The notes under the pieces were generated by a model that made no database searches, was not told the DNA's origin, and was given only the letters and a program-made list of their open reading frames with translations. Position numbers and translations under genes: made by a program. A stretch of 61,500 bases of DNA from Ravibacter sp964562455 (GTDB lineage: Bacteria > Bacteroidota > Bacteroidia > Cytophagales > Spirosomataceae). The DNA lies in the NCBI GenBank assembly GCA_964562455.1, contig CAZLTN010000024.1, positions 1 to 61,500 of the forward strand, read 5' to 3'. Shown here piece after piece: positions 1 to 8,816 of the stretch. The first letter of the stretch is position 1, and each line of letters opens with the position of its first letter.

Positions 1-2
1 GG

Positions 3-1997
3 GTGTCGGTAGGGTACCTCAAGCAGAACGGGATCCTGAAAACCTCGGACATGGGCCGTACTTCGGCTGCATTGGGGCTGTCGCCGCAACTGCTCAACAA
101 GCACCTCAAAATAGATCTTAACCTGAAAGGTACCATTATCAAAAACCGCTTTGCCGACCAGGGCGCTATCGGTGCGGCAGCTTTCTTCGACCCTACACAG
201 CCTGTATACGGCGAAGGAAACCAGTACGGCGGATACTTCGAATGGCTAACCGACGGGAAACCGAATACGCTCGCGACACGCAACCCGCTGGCGCTCCTGG
301 AAATGAAAGACGATCGCAGCACTGTAAACCGTAGCATCGGCAATATTCAGTTTGACTACACCTTCCACGGATTCAAAGACCTGCGCGCCAATCTTAACCT
401 GGGCTACGACGTATCGTCGAGCGACGGGCGCCGTATCGTACCGGTCGAGGCGGCCAGCAACTTCTTCCGCAACGGTCAGTATTTTGCCTACGACCAGCAG
501 AAAACCAATAAAACGCTGGAATTCTACCTGAACTACGTCAAAAACCTGGAGGCGATCGACAGCAAAATAGATGTAATGGCGGGGTATTCGTGGCAGGATT
601 TCCTGAGAAGCGGCAAAGATGTGGATCAGCCTTTCGCCAGGGACACCGTACTGAGCAATGTTCCCTACAAAACGCAGAGCACGCTGGTATCGTTCTACGG
701 GCGTGTGAACTATGCGCTCAAAGACCGCTACCTGGTCACGGCCACCCTTCGTCGCGACGGCTCGTCGCGTTTCAGTCCTGAAAACCGCTGGGGACTCTTC
801 CCTTCAGTAGCGCTCGCCTGGAAGCTGAAAGAGGAAAATTTCCTGAAAGGCTCAAAGGCGCTTACCGACCTGAAGCTGAGACTGGGCTATGGAATTACCG
901 GCCAGCAGGACATCGGTGGGACCGCGAACATTGGCAACGACTACCCCTACCTGGCGCGCTATACACCCGGCATGAACACAGCCATGTACCGCTTTGGCAA
1001 TGATTTTGTCTACACGCTGCGCCCCGAGCCCTACGATGCCAACATCAGGTGGGAACAGACCGCCACACTGAACGCCGGCCTGGACTATGCCTTTGCCGAT
1101 GGCCGTATCTATGGTTCGGTGGATGTGTATTCCCGCAAAACAAAGGACCTGCTCAATACCATCCCGACAGCAGCCGGCTCCAGTCTGAGCAACTCTCTGC
1201 TGACCAACGTCGGGAGCCTCGAAAACACAGGAGTCGAAGTAACGCTCAACATCGCGCCATTCCGCAGGGAAGATTGGAACCTTGACCTGGGCTTCAACCT
1301 GACCGCCAACCGGAACAAGATCACGCGTCTGACCAACGTTTCGGATCCTTCCTACCTCGGCGTCGCTACCGGGGGTATTACGGGAGGTACCGGCAACAAC
1401 GTGCAGATCCACTCCGTGGGATACCCCGTTAGCGCATTCTACCTCTACCGGCAGGTGTACAATACAGCCGGTGCGCCGGTCGAAGGGCTGTACGTAGACC
1501 GCAATGAAAGCCAGTCGGTTACGCCCGAGGACAAATACCATATCAAGTCCCCGGCGCCTTCACTGTTCCTCGGATTCAGTCCGCAGTTTACCTGGCGCAA
1601 GCTGGCAACAGGCTTTGTGATGCGGGCCAACATCGGCAACTATGTCTATAACAATGTCAGCTCGGCAGTCGGGGCTTATGGTAACATCAACAATCCGAAC
1701 AACAACCTCTCGAACGTGCACAGCAGCGTGCTCCGGACACAGTTTGCGTTGAACCAGTATTTCTCGGACTACTACCTGGAAAACGCCTCCTTCCTGCGCA
1801 TGGATAACTTCAACGTAAGCTACCAGGTCGGAAAAATACTCGGCGACAAGGTGGACTTGAGGATTTCGGGAAATGTGCAGAATGTTTTTGTGGTCACGAA
1901 GTACTCGGGCCTAGATCCGGAAATACCGAGCGGGATCGACAACAACTTTTATCCCCGTCCGCGGATTTATGCGCTCGGACTTAATCTGGGGTTCTGA
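3..1997 (+). CDS. SusC-type TonB-dependent outer-membrane receptor, 3' part only
   Basis: The reading frame is open to the window edge, so the N-terminal signal, carboxypeptidase-regulatory domain and most of the plug are missing; the GTG at base 3 is not a real start. What remains (664 codons) is the beta-barrel of a SusC/RagA receptor: alternating aromatic strands, repeated barrel phrases such as RDGSSRFSPENRWG and LKLRLGYGITGQQD, a late YYLENASFLRMDN motif, and a C-terminal Phe. In this family the barrel imports oligosaccharides through the outer membrane using TonB energy, with a SusD lipoprotein as lid. The susD, SusE-like and amylase genes that follow suggest maltodextrin or starch as substrate (inference from context). 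Confidence 0.93.
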   Translation: MSVGYLKQNGILKTSDMGRTSAALGLSPQLLNKHLKIDLNLKGTIIKNRFADQGAIGAAAFFDPTQPVYGEGNQYGGYFEWLTDGKPNTLATRNPLALLEMKDDRSTVNRSIGNIQFDYTFHGFKDLRANLNLGYDVSSSDGRRIVPVEAASNFFRNGQYFAYDQQKTNKTLEFYLNYVKNLEAIDSKIDVMAGYSWQDFLRSGKDVDQPFARDTVLSNVPYKTQSTLVSFYGRVNYALKDRYLVTATLRRDGSSRFSPENRWGLFPSVALAWKLKEENFLKGSKALTDLKLRLGYGITGQQDIGGTANIGNDYPYLARYTPGMNTAMYRFGNDFVYTLRPEPYDANIRWEQTATLNAGLDYAFADGRIYGSVDVYSRKTKDLLNTIPTAAGSSLSNSLLTNVGSLENTGVEVTLNIAPFRREDWNLDLGFNLTANRNKITRLTNVSDPSYLGVATGGITGGTGNNVQIHSVGYPVSAFYLYRQVYNTAGAPVEGLYVDRNESQSVTPEDKYHIKSPAPSLFLGFSPQFTWRKLATGFVMRANIGNYVYNNVSSAVGAYGNINNPNNNLSNVHSSVLRTQFALNQYFSDYYLENASFLRMDNFNVSYQVGKILGDKVDLRISGNVQNVFVVTKYSGLDPEIPSGIDNNFYPRPRIYALGLNLGF

Positions 1998-2011
1998 GCT
2001 TTCGGCTATCA

Positions 2012-2039
2012 GAAATCAGCTAACGGAAATCAGCTAACG
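2012..2039 (+). repeat. Perfect tandem duplication of a 14-mer in the susC-susD gap
   Basis: GAAATCAGCTAACG occurs twice back to back in the 73-bp spacer between susC and susD. Degenerate pieces (ggctatcag before it, ggctcacagcta after it) suggest a decayed short-period repeat. No hairpin with a U-tract is visible, so it need not interrupt transcription. Confidence 0.7.
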
Positions 2040-2070
2040 CCTAGCGGCTCACAGCTAAAACCTTACAAAA

Positions 2071-3642
2071 ATGAAATACATAAAATCAATATTCATGGGA
2101 ATCCTGGCAATGACGGCCGTTTCCTGTGTGAATGACCTGGACCGGGTGCCGTTTATAGAGGTCACCTCCGCATCGGTTTATAACGACCCGGCCAGCTACC
2201 GGCAGATCCTGGCCAAATGCTATGCCGGATTGTCTATGAGCGGGCAGCAGGGCCCGGCCGGGAAACCGGATATCAGCGGGATAGACGAAGGTTTTTCTAC
2301 CTACATCCGCCAGTACTGGAAAGCCCAGGAGCTGACGACCGACGAAGCGGTGATCGGCTGGAACGACGGAAGCCTGCAGGATTTTCAGAAAATGAACTGG
2401 ACTTCGGCCAACGAGTTCATCACTGCGATGTACAACAGGATCTACTACCAGATCACCCTGTGTAACGAATTTATCCGTGAAACCTCCGAAGATAAGCTCT
2501 CTTCACGCGGCATCAGCGATCCGGAGATCAAAACGTACCGTGCAGAGGCCCGATTCCTGCGTGCGCTCAGCTACTGGCACGCCCTGGATATGTTCGCGAC
2601 CGTACCCTTTGTGACCGAAGCCGATGCGCCCGGATCGTTCCTGCCGCAGCAGATCAGCCGCGCCGACCTGTTCGATTACGTAGAATCGGAGCTGAAAGCC
2701 ATCGAGAATGAACTGAAAGCGCCGAAAGCCAATGAATACGGCCGGGCGGACCAGGCCGCCGCCTGGACGCTGCTGACCAAGCTCTATCTCAATGCGGAAG
2801 TGTACATCAATACGCCGAAATATACCGAGGCGGTTGAATACGCCGGTAAGGTGATCGCAAGCGCGTATAGCCTTGACGCCGACTTCAACACGCCTTTCCT
2901 GGCCGACAACGAAAAATCGGCTGAGATCATTTTCCCGGTGGTTTTTGACGGAACCCATGCCAAGACCTACGGCGGGATGACCTTCCTGGTGCACGCTGCC
3001 GTAGGCGGAAACATGCGCCCCGCCGATTTCGGGATCAACGGAGGCTGGGGAGGCCTGCGGACTACTAAGAACATCGTGAATCTTTTTACGGACATAACCG
3101 GCGAAACGGATAAAAGAGCCATGTTCCACACCGACGGACAAACGCTGGAGATCAACGATATGAGCAACTTCAACGACGGATACGCCATTACCCGGTTTAG
3201 AAACATTACCTCCGCCGGTGTGCAGGGCTCCGACAAGACAGGCGATTTTGTGGACAATGACTTCCCGATGTTCCGCCTGGCGGATGTGTACCTTATGTAT
3301 GCGGAAGCCGTCCTGAGAGGAGGAACCGGCGGAAGCACAGCACAGGCGCTTCAATATTTCAACGCCCTCCGCGAAAGAGCATACGGAAGCAGTGCAGGTA
3401 ACGTAGCAAGCCTCAGCCTTGACCTGATCCTGGATGAGCGGGCAAGGGAGCTATGCTGGGAAGGCCATCGCCGTACCGACCTGATCCGTTACGGGAGATT
3501 TACGACGGCCGCTTACCTGTGGCCCTGGAAAGGCAATGTGAAGGACGGAAGGGCGGTCGAGGACAGGTTTAACCTCTTCCCTATCCCCTCTTCCGACCTG
3601 GTGGCTAATCCCAACCTGGTTAAAAATAACCCGGGGTATTGA
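2071..3642 (+). CDS. SusD/RagB-family glycan-binding lipoprotein
   Basis: A 523-aa protein with a lipoprotein signal (hydrophobic stretch then SC, Cys19). It has the usual SusD parts: an N-terminal helical region, then the RAEARFLRALSYWHALDMF segment near residues 155-175, TPR-like helices, and the C-terminal DERARELCWEGHRRTDLIRYG motif followed by FPIPSSDL, which ends the family's fold. SusD proteins sit on the outer surface, lipid-anchored, and close over the SusC barrel. The gene starts 73 bp after susC and is followed 57 bp later by the SusE-like gene, so it is probably one transcript. Confidence 0.95.
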   Translation: MKYIKSIFMGILAMTAVSCVNDLDRVPFIEVTSASVYNDPASYRQILAKCYAGLSMSGQQGPAGKPDISGIDEGFSTYIRQYWKAQELTTDEAVIGWNDGSLQDFQKMNWTSANEFITAMYNRIYYQITLCNEFIRETSEDKLSSRGISDPEIKTYRAEARFLRALSYWHALDMFATVPFVTEADAPGSFLPQQISRADLFDYVESELKAIENELKAPKANEYGRADQAAAWTLLTKLYLNAEVYINTPKYTEAVEYAGKVIASAYSLDADFNTPFLADNEKSAEIIFPVVFDGTHAKTYGGMTFLVHAAVGGNMRPADFGINGGWGGLRTTKNIVNLFTDITGETDKRAMFHTDGQTLEINDMSNFNDGYAITRFRNITSAGVQGSDKTGDFVDNDFPMFRLADVYLMYAEAVLRGGTGGSTAQALQYFNALRERAYGSSAGNVASLSLDLILDERARELCWEGHRRTDLIRYGRFTTAAYLWPWKGNVKDGRAVEDRFNLFPIPSSDLVANPNLVKNNPGY

Positions 3643-3699
3643 GGCTGGCTGTTACCGAAAACTAATAACATTTTCCCAGGCTATTAATCCAATAAGACA

Positions 3700-4758
3700 A
3701 TGTCTATATTCAAATATCACAGATTGCTTTTGCTGGCGGCGCCGCTTTTCCTCTGGTCGTGTGAGGACGATGCAGAGATCGTGACGGCAAAAGAGACCGC
3801 TCCTCCCACCCTTTCAGCCAGTAGCCCGGCTATAGCGTTGGATGCCGACCGCGCGACGGAAGAGGCCGTCAGGTTTTCCTGGAGCCAGGTGAGCTACGGC
3901 TTCGAGGGCCAGATTGTGAACTACAAGCTGCAGTTCGACCTGAAAGGCGGGAATTTCAGCACTCCGCAGGAATTCCCTGTTACATCCGCCCTGGAAAAAA
4001 GGTTCACGGTAGCCGATTTCAATTCGGTCCTGCTCAGGCTGGGGCTGAAAGCGGGCAGCGCCGGTGAGATAAACGCCCGCGTCGTTTCCGGGCTCACCAC
4101 TTTGGGCACCTCCCGGGCAGCCGGCGCGTTTGATGCAGTCTCGGCGATAGTAAACCTCTCAGCTACACCCTACTACGTGGTGGTCGAGTATCCTTCGATT
4201 TACGTGCCGGGAAGCCACCAGGGATGGGATCCGGCCGCCGCGCCGAAGCTTGCCTCCGTCAAAAGCGACAAGCGGTACGAAGGGTATGTAAACTTCCCTG
4301 AAGCTTCTACGGAGTTTAAGTTTACCGACGGGCCTTCGTGGGATGTCAACTACGGGGAAGGGAAAGCGAAAGGTACGCTGACTGCCGGCGGAGATAACAT
4401 CAAAGCGAGCGGCGCCGGGTACTACCTGATCAAGGCCGACCTGGAAGGGTTTACCTTCTCCCTTACCAAAACAACCTGGGGAATTATCGGGGATGCCACC
4501 CCGGGAGGATGGGATGCCGATACCGACATGGCCTATGATGCGGCAAACCGAACCTGGACGGTAACGGCTGCTCTCAAAACCGGTGAAATCAAGTTCCGCG
4601 CCAACGACGGGTGGGACCTCAACTACGGAGACGACGGAGAGGACGGCCTGCTTGAAGCCGGAGCCGCCAATATCAAGGTACCGGCAGCGGGAAGCTATAC
4701 CATTAGGCTTGATTTGAGCAATCCGGGGAATTACACGTATACGTTAACCAGGAATTAA
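3700..4758 (+). CDS. SusE/SusF-like surface starch-binding lipoprotein
   Basis: A 352-aa lipoprotein: signal peptide ending LWSC (Cys21) followed at once by acidic residues EDD, which resembles the surface-export signal of Bacteroidota lipoproteins. Residues about 30-165 form an Ig-like SusE N-terminal domain. Two similar C-terminal modules follow (about 168-255 and 258-352), each with W-aromatic segments (GSHQGWDP, PGGWDAD) and a paired phrase, SWDVNYGEG and GWDLNYGDD, as in SusE/SusF starch-binding modules. It likely holds maltodextrin at the cell surface for the GH13 enzyme encoded 33 bp downstream. Function is inferred from architecture and context. Confidence 0.88.
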   Translation: MSIFKYHRLLLLAAPLFLWSCEDDAEIVTAKETAPPTLSASSPAIALDADRATEEAVRFSWSQVSYGFEGQIVNYKLQFDLKGGNFSTPQEFPVTSALEKRFTVADFNSVLLRLGLKAGSAGEINARVVSGLTTLGTSRAAGAFDAVSAIVNLSATPYYVVVEYPSIYVPGSHQGWDPAAAPKLASVKSDKRYEGYVNFPEASTEFKFTDGPSWDVNYGEGKAKGTLTAGGDNIKASGAGYYLIKADLEGFTFSLTKTTWGIIGDATPGGWDADTDMAYDAANRTWTVTAALKTGEIKFRANDGWDLNYGDDGEDGLLEAGAANIKVPAAGSYTIRLDLSNPGNYTYTLTRN

Positions 4759-4791
4759 TACCTCATCCTCCGGAGCCGCAAAACAGAAATT

Positions 4792-6396
4792 ATGCTTTTA
4801 CGACAACAATACAGCCGATCTATCTTCTCAGGCTTCCTGGGAATCCTGCTGCTGGCATCAGCCTGTAAAACCAGTCCCCATGAAGAGGAGCAAATCCTGG
4901 TACCGGAATCTAAGCCGGTCCCGGAAGTAGTGTATGAAATTTTCGTCCGGTCGTTTGCCGATTCGGACGGCGACGGGATCGGTGATCTGAACGGGATCAC
5001 CTCCCGCCTCGATTACATCAGGGAGCTGGGCGCCGACGCCATCTGGATCACACCTATCCTGAAATCGCCGACCTACCACAAGTACGATGTGATCGATTAC
5101 CGGGAAATCGACCCGGAATGCGGTACGCTGGAGGACTACAAGCGCCTGATCTCGGAGGCTCATAAGAGAGGGATCAAAATCATCATGGATCTCGTAGTGA
5201 ATCATACCAGCGACCGGCATCCCTGGTTCCTGGAGGCAAAAAAGGGGAAAGACAATCCCTACCGGAATTACTACAACTGGCTTACCCCTCATAAAATCGA
5301 CTCGCTCGGTATAGCGGAAAGGGAGAAGACCGGGGACTCCTGGGAGATCAATCCCTGGCATTGGGCAAAACCGGGAGATGACGAAAAATACTACGGGCTG
5401 TTCTGGAGCGGAATGCCCGACCTTAATTTCGACAATCCTGACGTGCGCGGGGAAATCTATAATATCGGGGCTTACTGGCTGAAGGAAGTAGGCGTTGACG
5501 GGTTCAGGCTCGACGCCGCCAAGCATATCTACCCCGACTGGGAGGCGGACAAGAGCGTAGCCTTCTGGCAGGAATTCCGGGAAAAAATGCAGGCTGCCAG
5601 GCAGGATGTATACCTCATCGGTGAGGTATGGACGACACCCGACAAGGTAGCGCCTTATTTTAAAGGATTAGAAGCTAATTTCAACATCGACGCCGGCCTG
5701 GCGATCCAGCAAATGCTAAAAACCGGCCAGGATCAGGGCTTTATCCGTAACCTGGTGAATAGTTATAACGCCTACCGGAAAGCAAATCCCGGCTTCATCG
5801 ATGCGCCGATCCTCTCCAATCATGATCAGACCCGCATCGGGACGGTCGTCAACGGCGACATCCGGAAAATGAAGCTTGCGGCGAGCCTGCTGCTTTCACT
5901 GCCCGGAGAGCCCTACATCTACTATGGAGAAGAGATCGGCATGCTCGGCGACAAACCCGATGAATACATCCGCGAGCCTTTCCTCTGGCAAAACAGCGCA
6001 AAGGACGGCATACGTACGAGCTGGGAAAAGGCGCGCTACTCGGTAGACGGCGCAGTGACCGATCTGGCGACCCAGAAGGCCGACCCGAACTCGCTCTTCA
6101 ACCATTACAAAACGATGATCGCCTACCGGAAAAAAGAACCTGCGCTCGCTAATGTGTCTCCGGCCAACATAGCGGAAAGCAAGCTAAACGGGAACGGCAT
6201 CGTTGCTTTTATCCGGCCGTTGCAGACTGATAATATCCTGGTCATCCATAACATTACAGGCGAAACCCGGCAGGTGAATATTAAGGCGGAAGATCAGGCA
6301 TATGCTACCCTGGCGAATCATACGGCACAGGGTATACGGCTGGAAAACGGCGTGCTTACGCTGCCGGGTTGGGGGTCGGCGTTTTTGAAGCAGTAG
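4792..6396 (+). CDS. GH13 alpha-amylase-family lipoprotein
   Basis: A 534-aa glycoside hydrolase of family GH13 that cleaves alpha-glucosidic bonds in starch or maltodextrin. The family's conserved regions are all present: DLVVNHTSD, then DGFRLDAAKH with the Asp nucleophile at about residue 241, LIGEVW with the acid/base Glu at about 278, and LSNHDQ with the transition-state Asp at about 345. The N-terminus is a lipoprotein signal (LLLASAC, Cys25) and is followed by an EEE cluster, so surface display is plausible, as for SusG. The C-terminal beta domain (about 440-534) is complete. Last gene of the Sus operon; it converges on the minus-strand TlpA-like gene 42 bp away. Exact product specificity cannot be read from sequence. 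Confidence 0.95.
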   Translation: MLLRQQYSRSIFSGFLGILLLASACKTSPHEEEQILVPESKPVPEVVYEIFVRSFADSDGDGIGDLNGITSRLDYIRELGADAIWITPILKSPTYHKYDVIDYREIDPECGTLEDYKRLISEAHKRGIKIIMDLVVNHTSDRHPWFLEAKKGKDNPYRNYYNWLTPHKIDSLGIAEREKTGDSWEINPWHWAKPGDDEKYYGLFWSGMPDLNFDNPDVRGEIYNIGAYWLKEVGVDGFRLDAAKHIYPDWEADKSVAFWQEFREKMQAARQDVYLIGEVWTTPDKVAPYFKGLEANFNIDAGLAIQQMLKTGQDQGFIRNLVNSYNAYRKANPGFIDAPILSNHDQTRIGTVVNGDIRKMKLAASLLLSLPGEPYIYYGEEIGMLGDKPDEYIREPFLWQNSAKDGIRTSWEKARYSVDGAVTDLATQKADPNSLFNHYKTMIAYRKKEPALANVSPANIAESKLNGNGIVAFIRPLQTDNILVIHNITGETRQVNIKAEDQAYATLANHTAQGIRLENGVLTLPGWGSAFLKQ

Positions 6397-6438
6397 GCAG
6401 AGGCCGACAAACTCATTCTAAACATCCAAATATGCACC

Positions 6439-7980
6439 CTATAGCATTGCTTTCAATGCCTCCATAGTAAGGTGGCTCATTCTGGAAATACCCTGCGTGT
6501 CTATCGTCCCGTCGGGCCTGATAACCAGATAGCTCGGATATCCCGATTTATTAAAAAGAGAGAATAACTCCGCGATATGCTTGTCCTCAACAAAGATATG
6601 AGTACCCGGTTGACTCAGCTCCACCACTTTACGCGTCCACCTTTCCTCTTTTGAGCCGCTGCTGGTACAGAGATATACAAACTCGACAGGCAGGTTCTCC
6701 CGGCGGGCTTCGTCATGCAGCTTTTTACTATAGGGCATCTCCTCGATACACGGCGCGCACCAGGTAGCCCAGATATCGATCAGCACCAGCTTCTTCGTAT
6801 ACTTTCTCATGATGCTTTCCAGCAGGTCCTTCCCCGATGTTTTATCACTCACAATCAGCCGGGCATGAAACGGCGTGTCGAGCTTCAATTCGCCCAGGTC
6901 GCCTCCCCTGTCCCCGGTTGCAGAAGCAATGACCCGGTCGATCTGCTCTTCGAGACCAGCTAAATAACCAACTTTTGATTCTGCCAGCGACCTCGCCCAC
7001 CTGTTCTGCAAACGGGGCCCGATTACTTCGTAGGCTGTCCTTTGCTCTTTTACATCCTTACTCTCGATCTGTAAACTGACAAGATCCGAATAAGAACCCG
7101 GATAAATTGCTGAAATACCGGGAGCCAGTTTATCAAAATCATTCATCAAAACATTCTCATCCTTATTGTCAAAAAGGTAGCGATGATACAAATACATCAA
7201 AAAAGCCCTGCTTTCATTCGTTAATGTATAGATAGGATGCGCCCATAGTTCTTCCCAGTCTACCGGTATTTTGTCCTTTCCTTTACTTTCGAAAAGACGC
7301 CTGTTCAAAAGAGTCATTTTAGATTCGAAGTAAGCCGACCTCCTGTTATTATCGATCAGAAACCGGAACCGGCTTCCGTTTTCTTCAAAAAATATGCTGT
7401 CCGTTTGCCTTTTTATCTCAAAAAGGGAGTCCAGCAGTGCCGGATCCCCGATACCTCTTTTCAGGTCGCTCAGTTTCTCCTCAACGCCGGTAGCATGCTT
7501 TTTACCAAATAGCAGGTGCTGATTCACGACCCGGCACACTTCGGCATCAGGTCCTTTGAACACTAGTCCTACCCCATCGAGGTATACGTCCTTCTTCTTC
7601 AATAACGCCAGGTCAAGGTCAATAAAAATACCGTCATTCACATATAAACAGGTAGATAGCAGATCAGGTATCCTTACCCATACCTGCCTGTAGGGAAGCC
7701 GGCTGTCCATTTCCAGGCTGAATGTACCATCCGGCCGGATATCGGCATCCAGCCTGGTTTGAAAAGTACCGGTAAGGTTGACGACATGGAAGCTAAGGGA
7801 TATGTCAGCCAGCTCTTCTGCCGTCGCATTGTATACTCTTCCTTCTATTTTAGGAATTTCCCCACCGAAAAAGAACTCGTCAAAGCTTGCCTGCGTAAGA
7901 GAAACAGGCGGCATGCTATACTGTCCGGATACAAGTAAAGGTGCGGCAAGCAGCCACAGCATTATTTTGATTTTTCTCAT
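6439..7980 (-). CDS. TlpA-like thiol-disulfide protein with a large N-terminal region
   Basis: Start placed at the ATG at 7980 (513 aa), which begins a signal peptide (MRKIKIMLWLL); a longer frame upstream adds 15 codons without a signal. The C-terminal ~140 residues are a thioredoxin fold of the TlpA/ResA type: IDIWATWCAPC with the redox pair Cys408/Cys411, then a segment ending in the cis-Pro region (SGYPSYLVI). Such proteins reduce periplasmic disulfides, for example in cytochrome maturation. Residues about 25-360 are helical and match nothing I recognise; similar N-terminal extensions are common in Bacteroidota TlpA proteins. It lies 74 bp downstream of the LytTR regulator on the same strand and may be cotranscribed. 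Confidence 0.85.
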   Translation of the reverse strand: MRKIKIMLWLLAAPLLVSGQYSMPPVSLTQASFDEFFFGGEIPKIEGRVYNATAEELADISLSFHVVNLTGTFQTRLDADIRPDGTFSLEMDSRLPYRQVWVRIPDLLSTCLYVNDGIFIDLDLALLKKKDVYLDGVGLVFKGPDAEVCRVVNQHLLFGKKHATGVEEKLSDLKRGIGDPALLDSLFEIKRQTDSIFFEENGSRFRFLIDNNRRSAYFESKMTLLNRRLFESKGKDKIPVDWEELWAHPIYTLTNESRAFLMYLYHRYLFDNKDENVLMNDFDKLAPGISAIYPGSYSDLVSLQIESKDVKEQRTAYEVIGPRLQNRWARSLAESKVGYLAGLEEQIDRVIASATGDRGGDLGELKLDTPFHARLIVSDKTSGKDLLESIMRKYTKKLVLIDIWATWCAPCIEEMPYSKKLHDEARRENLPVEFVYLCTSSGSKEERWTRKVVELSQPGTHIFVEDKHIAELFSLFNKSGYPSYLVIRPDGTIDTQGISRMSHLTMEALKAML

Positions 7981-8054
7981 TTGTATAAAGGTTGTGAATC
8001 GATCTTTGATAGCTGGCAAGGTCACCCGGACGACTCCGTATCATTTTATCACTA

Positions 8055-8807
8055 TTAAATAAACCGGGTTAAAACCTCTTTCACCTGTTCTCTTTTCTGC
8101 CTCGAAATCGGAATTTTCTCCCCGTTGGCCATCAACAGCACGCCCCCGTCTTCCTTCAACATGCTTTTAACGTAGTGAACATTGACAAGATGCGACTGAT
8201 GTGTCCTGAGAAAATGATAGGGGCTAAGCAATTCCTCGTACTCTTTCAGTGTTTTACTTACTACCAGTGTTTCCCCGCTGCTCAGGTAAATCTCTGTATA
8301 ATTGTTGTCTGCCTGGCACCGGTATATCTCGGCAATTGAAACGAACCGCGTTTCCTGCGACACGGGCAGCGCTATTTTCAACGAATCGTGCCGGGTGTCT
8401 TTCAGGTTGGTCAGCAGGTTTTCAAGATTCAGGTTTCTCTTTTTAGCCGATATCCTGGCTTCCGCTTTATGAACCGCTTTCATCAACTCGCGGATATCGA
8501 CAGGCTTCAGGAGATAGTCGAGCGCTGAAAATTTAATGGCCTGGATACCGTACTGATCGTGTGCCGTGACAAAAATCACCTCGAAGTCTATTTTCGGCAG
8601 TGAACTAAGGAGTTCGAATCCGTTCCGGACCGGCATCTGAATATCCAGGAAGAGTAAATCGGGTTGATGCACCAGAATTTTGTCAATAGCTTCTTCGGCG
8701 TTGGATGCGGTATCTTTTACAACCAGTTGAGGGAAATACCCTGCAATCAATTGCTTCAGGCTTTCCAGGTTATTGGGTTCGTCGTCAACTAGGATACAAG
8801 TGATCAT
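8055..8807 (-). CDS. LytTR-family response regulator
   Basis: A 250-aa two-domain regulator. Residues 1-120 are a receiver domain: acidic pair DD (8-9), phospho-acceptor Asp55 in FLDIQMP, Thr in FVTAHD, and Lys in YLLKPV. Residues about 140-250 are a LytTR DNA-binding domain (YRCQADNNYTEIYL, then FLRTHQSHLVNVHYV, and GEKIPISR). The kinase gene lies 9 bp upstream on the same strand, so the pair is a complete two-component system. LytTR regulators bind direct repeats upstream of their targets; the next gene downstream, the TlpA-like protein, is a candidate target or operon member (inference). Confidence 0.96.
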   Translation of the reverse strand: MITCILVDDEPNNLESLKQLIAGYFPQLVVKDTASNAEEAIDKILVHQPDLLFLDIQMPVRNGFELLSSLPKIDFEVIFVTAHDQYGIQAIKFSALDYLLKPVDIRELMKAVHKAEARISAKKRNLNLENLLTNLKDTRHDSLKIALPVSQETRFVSIAEIYRCQADNNYTEIYLSSGETLVVSKTLKEYEELLSPYHFLRTHQSHLVNVHYVKSMLKEDGGVLLMANGEKIPISRQKREQVKEVLTRFI

Positions 8808-8816
8808 AGCAATTGA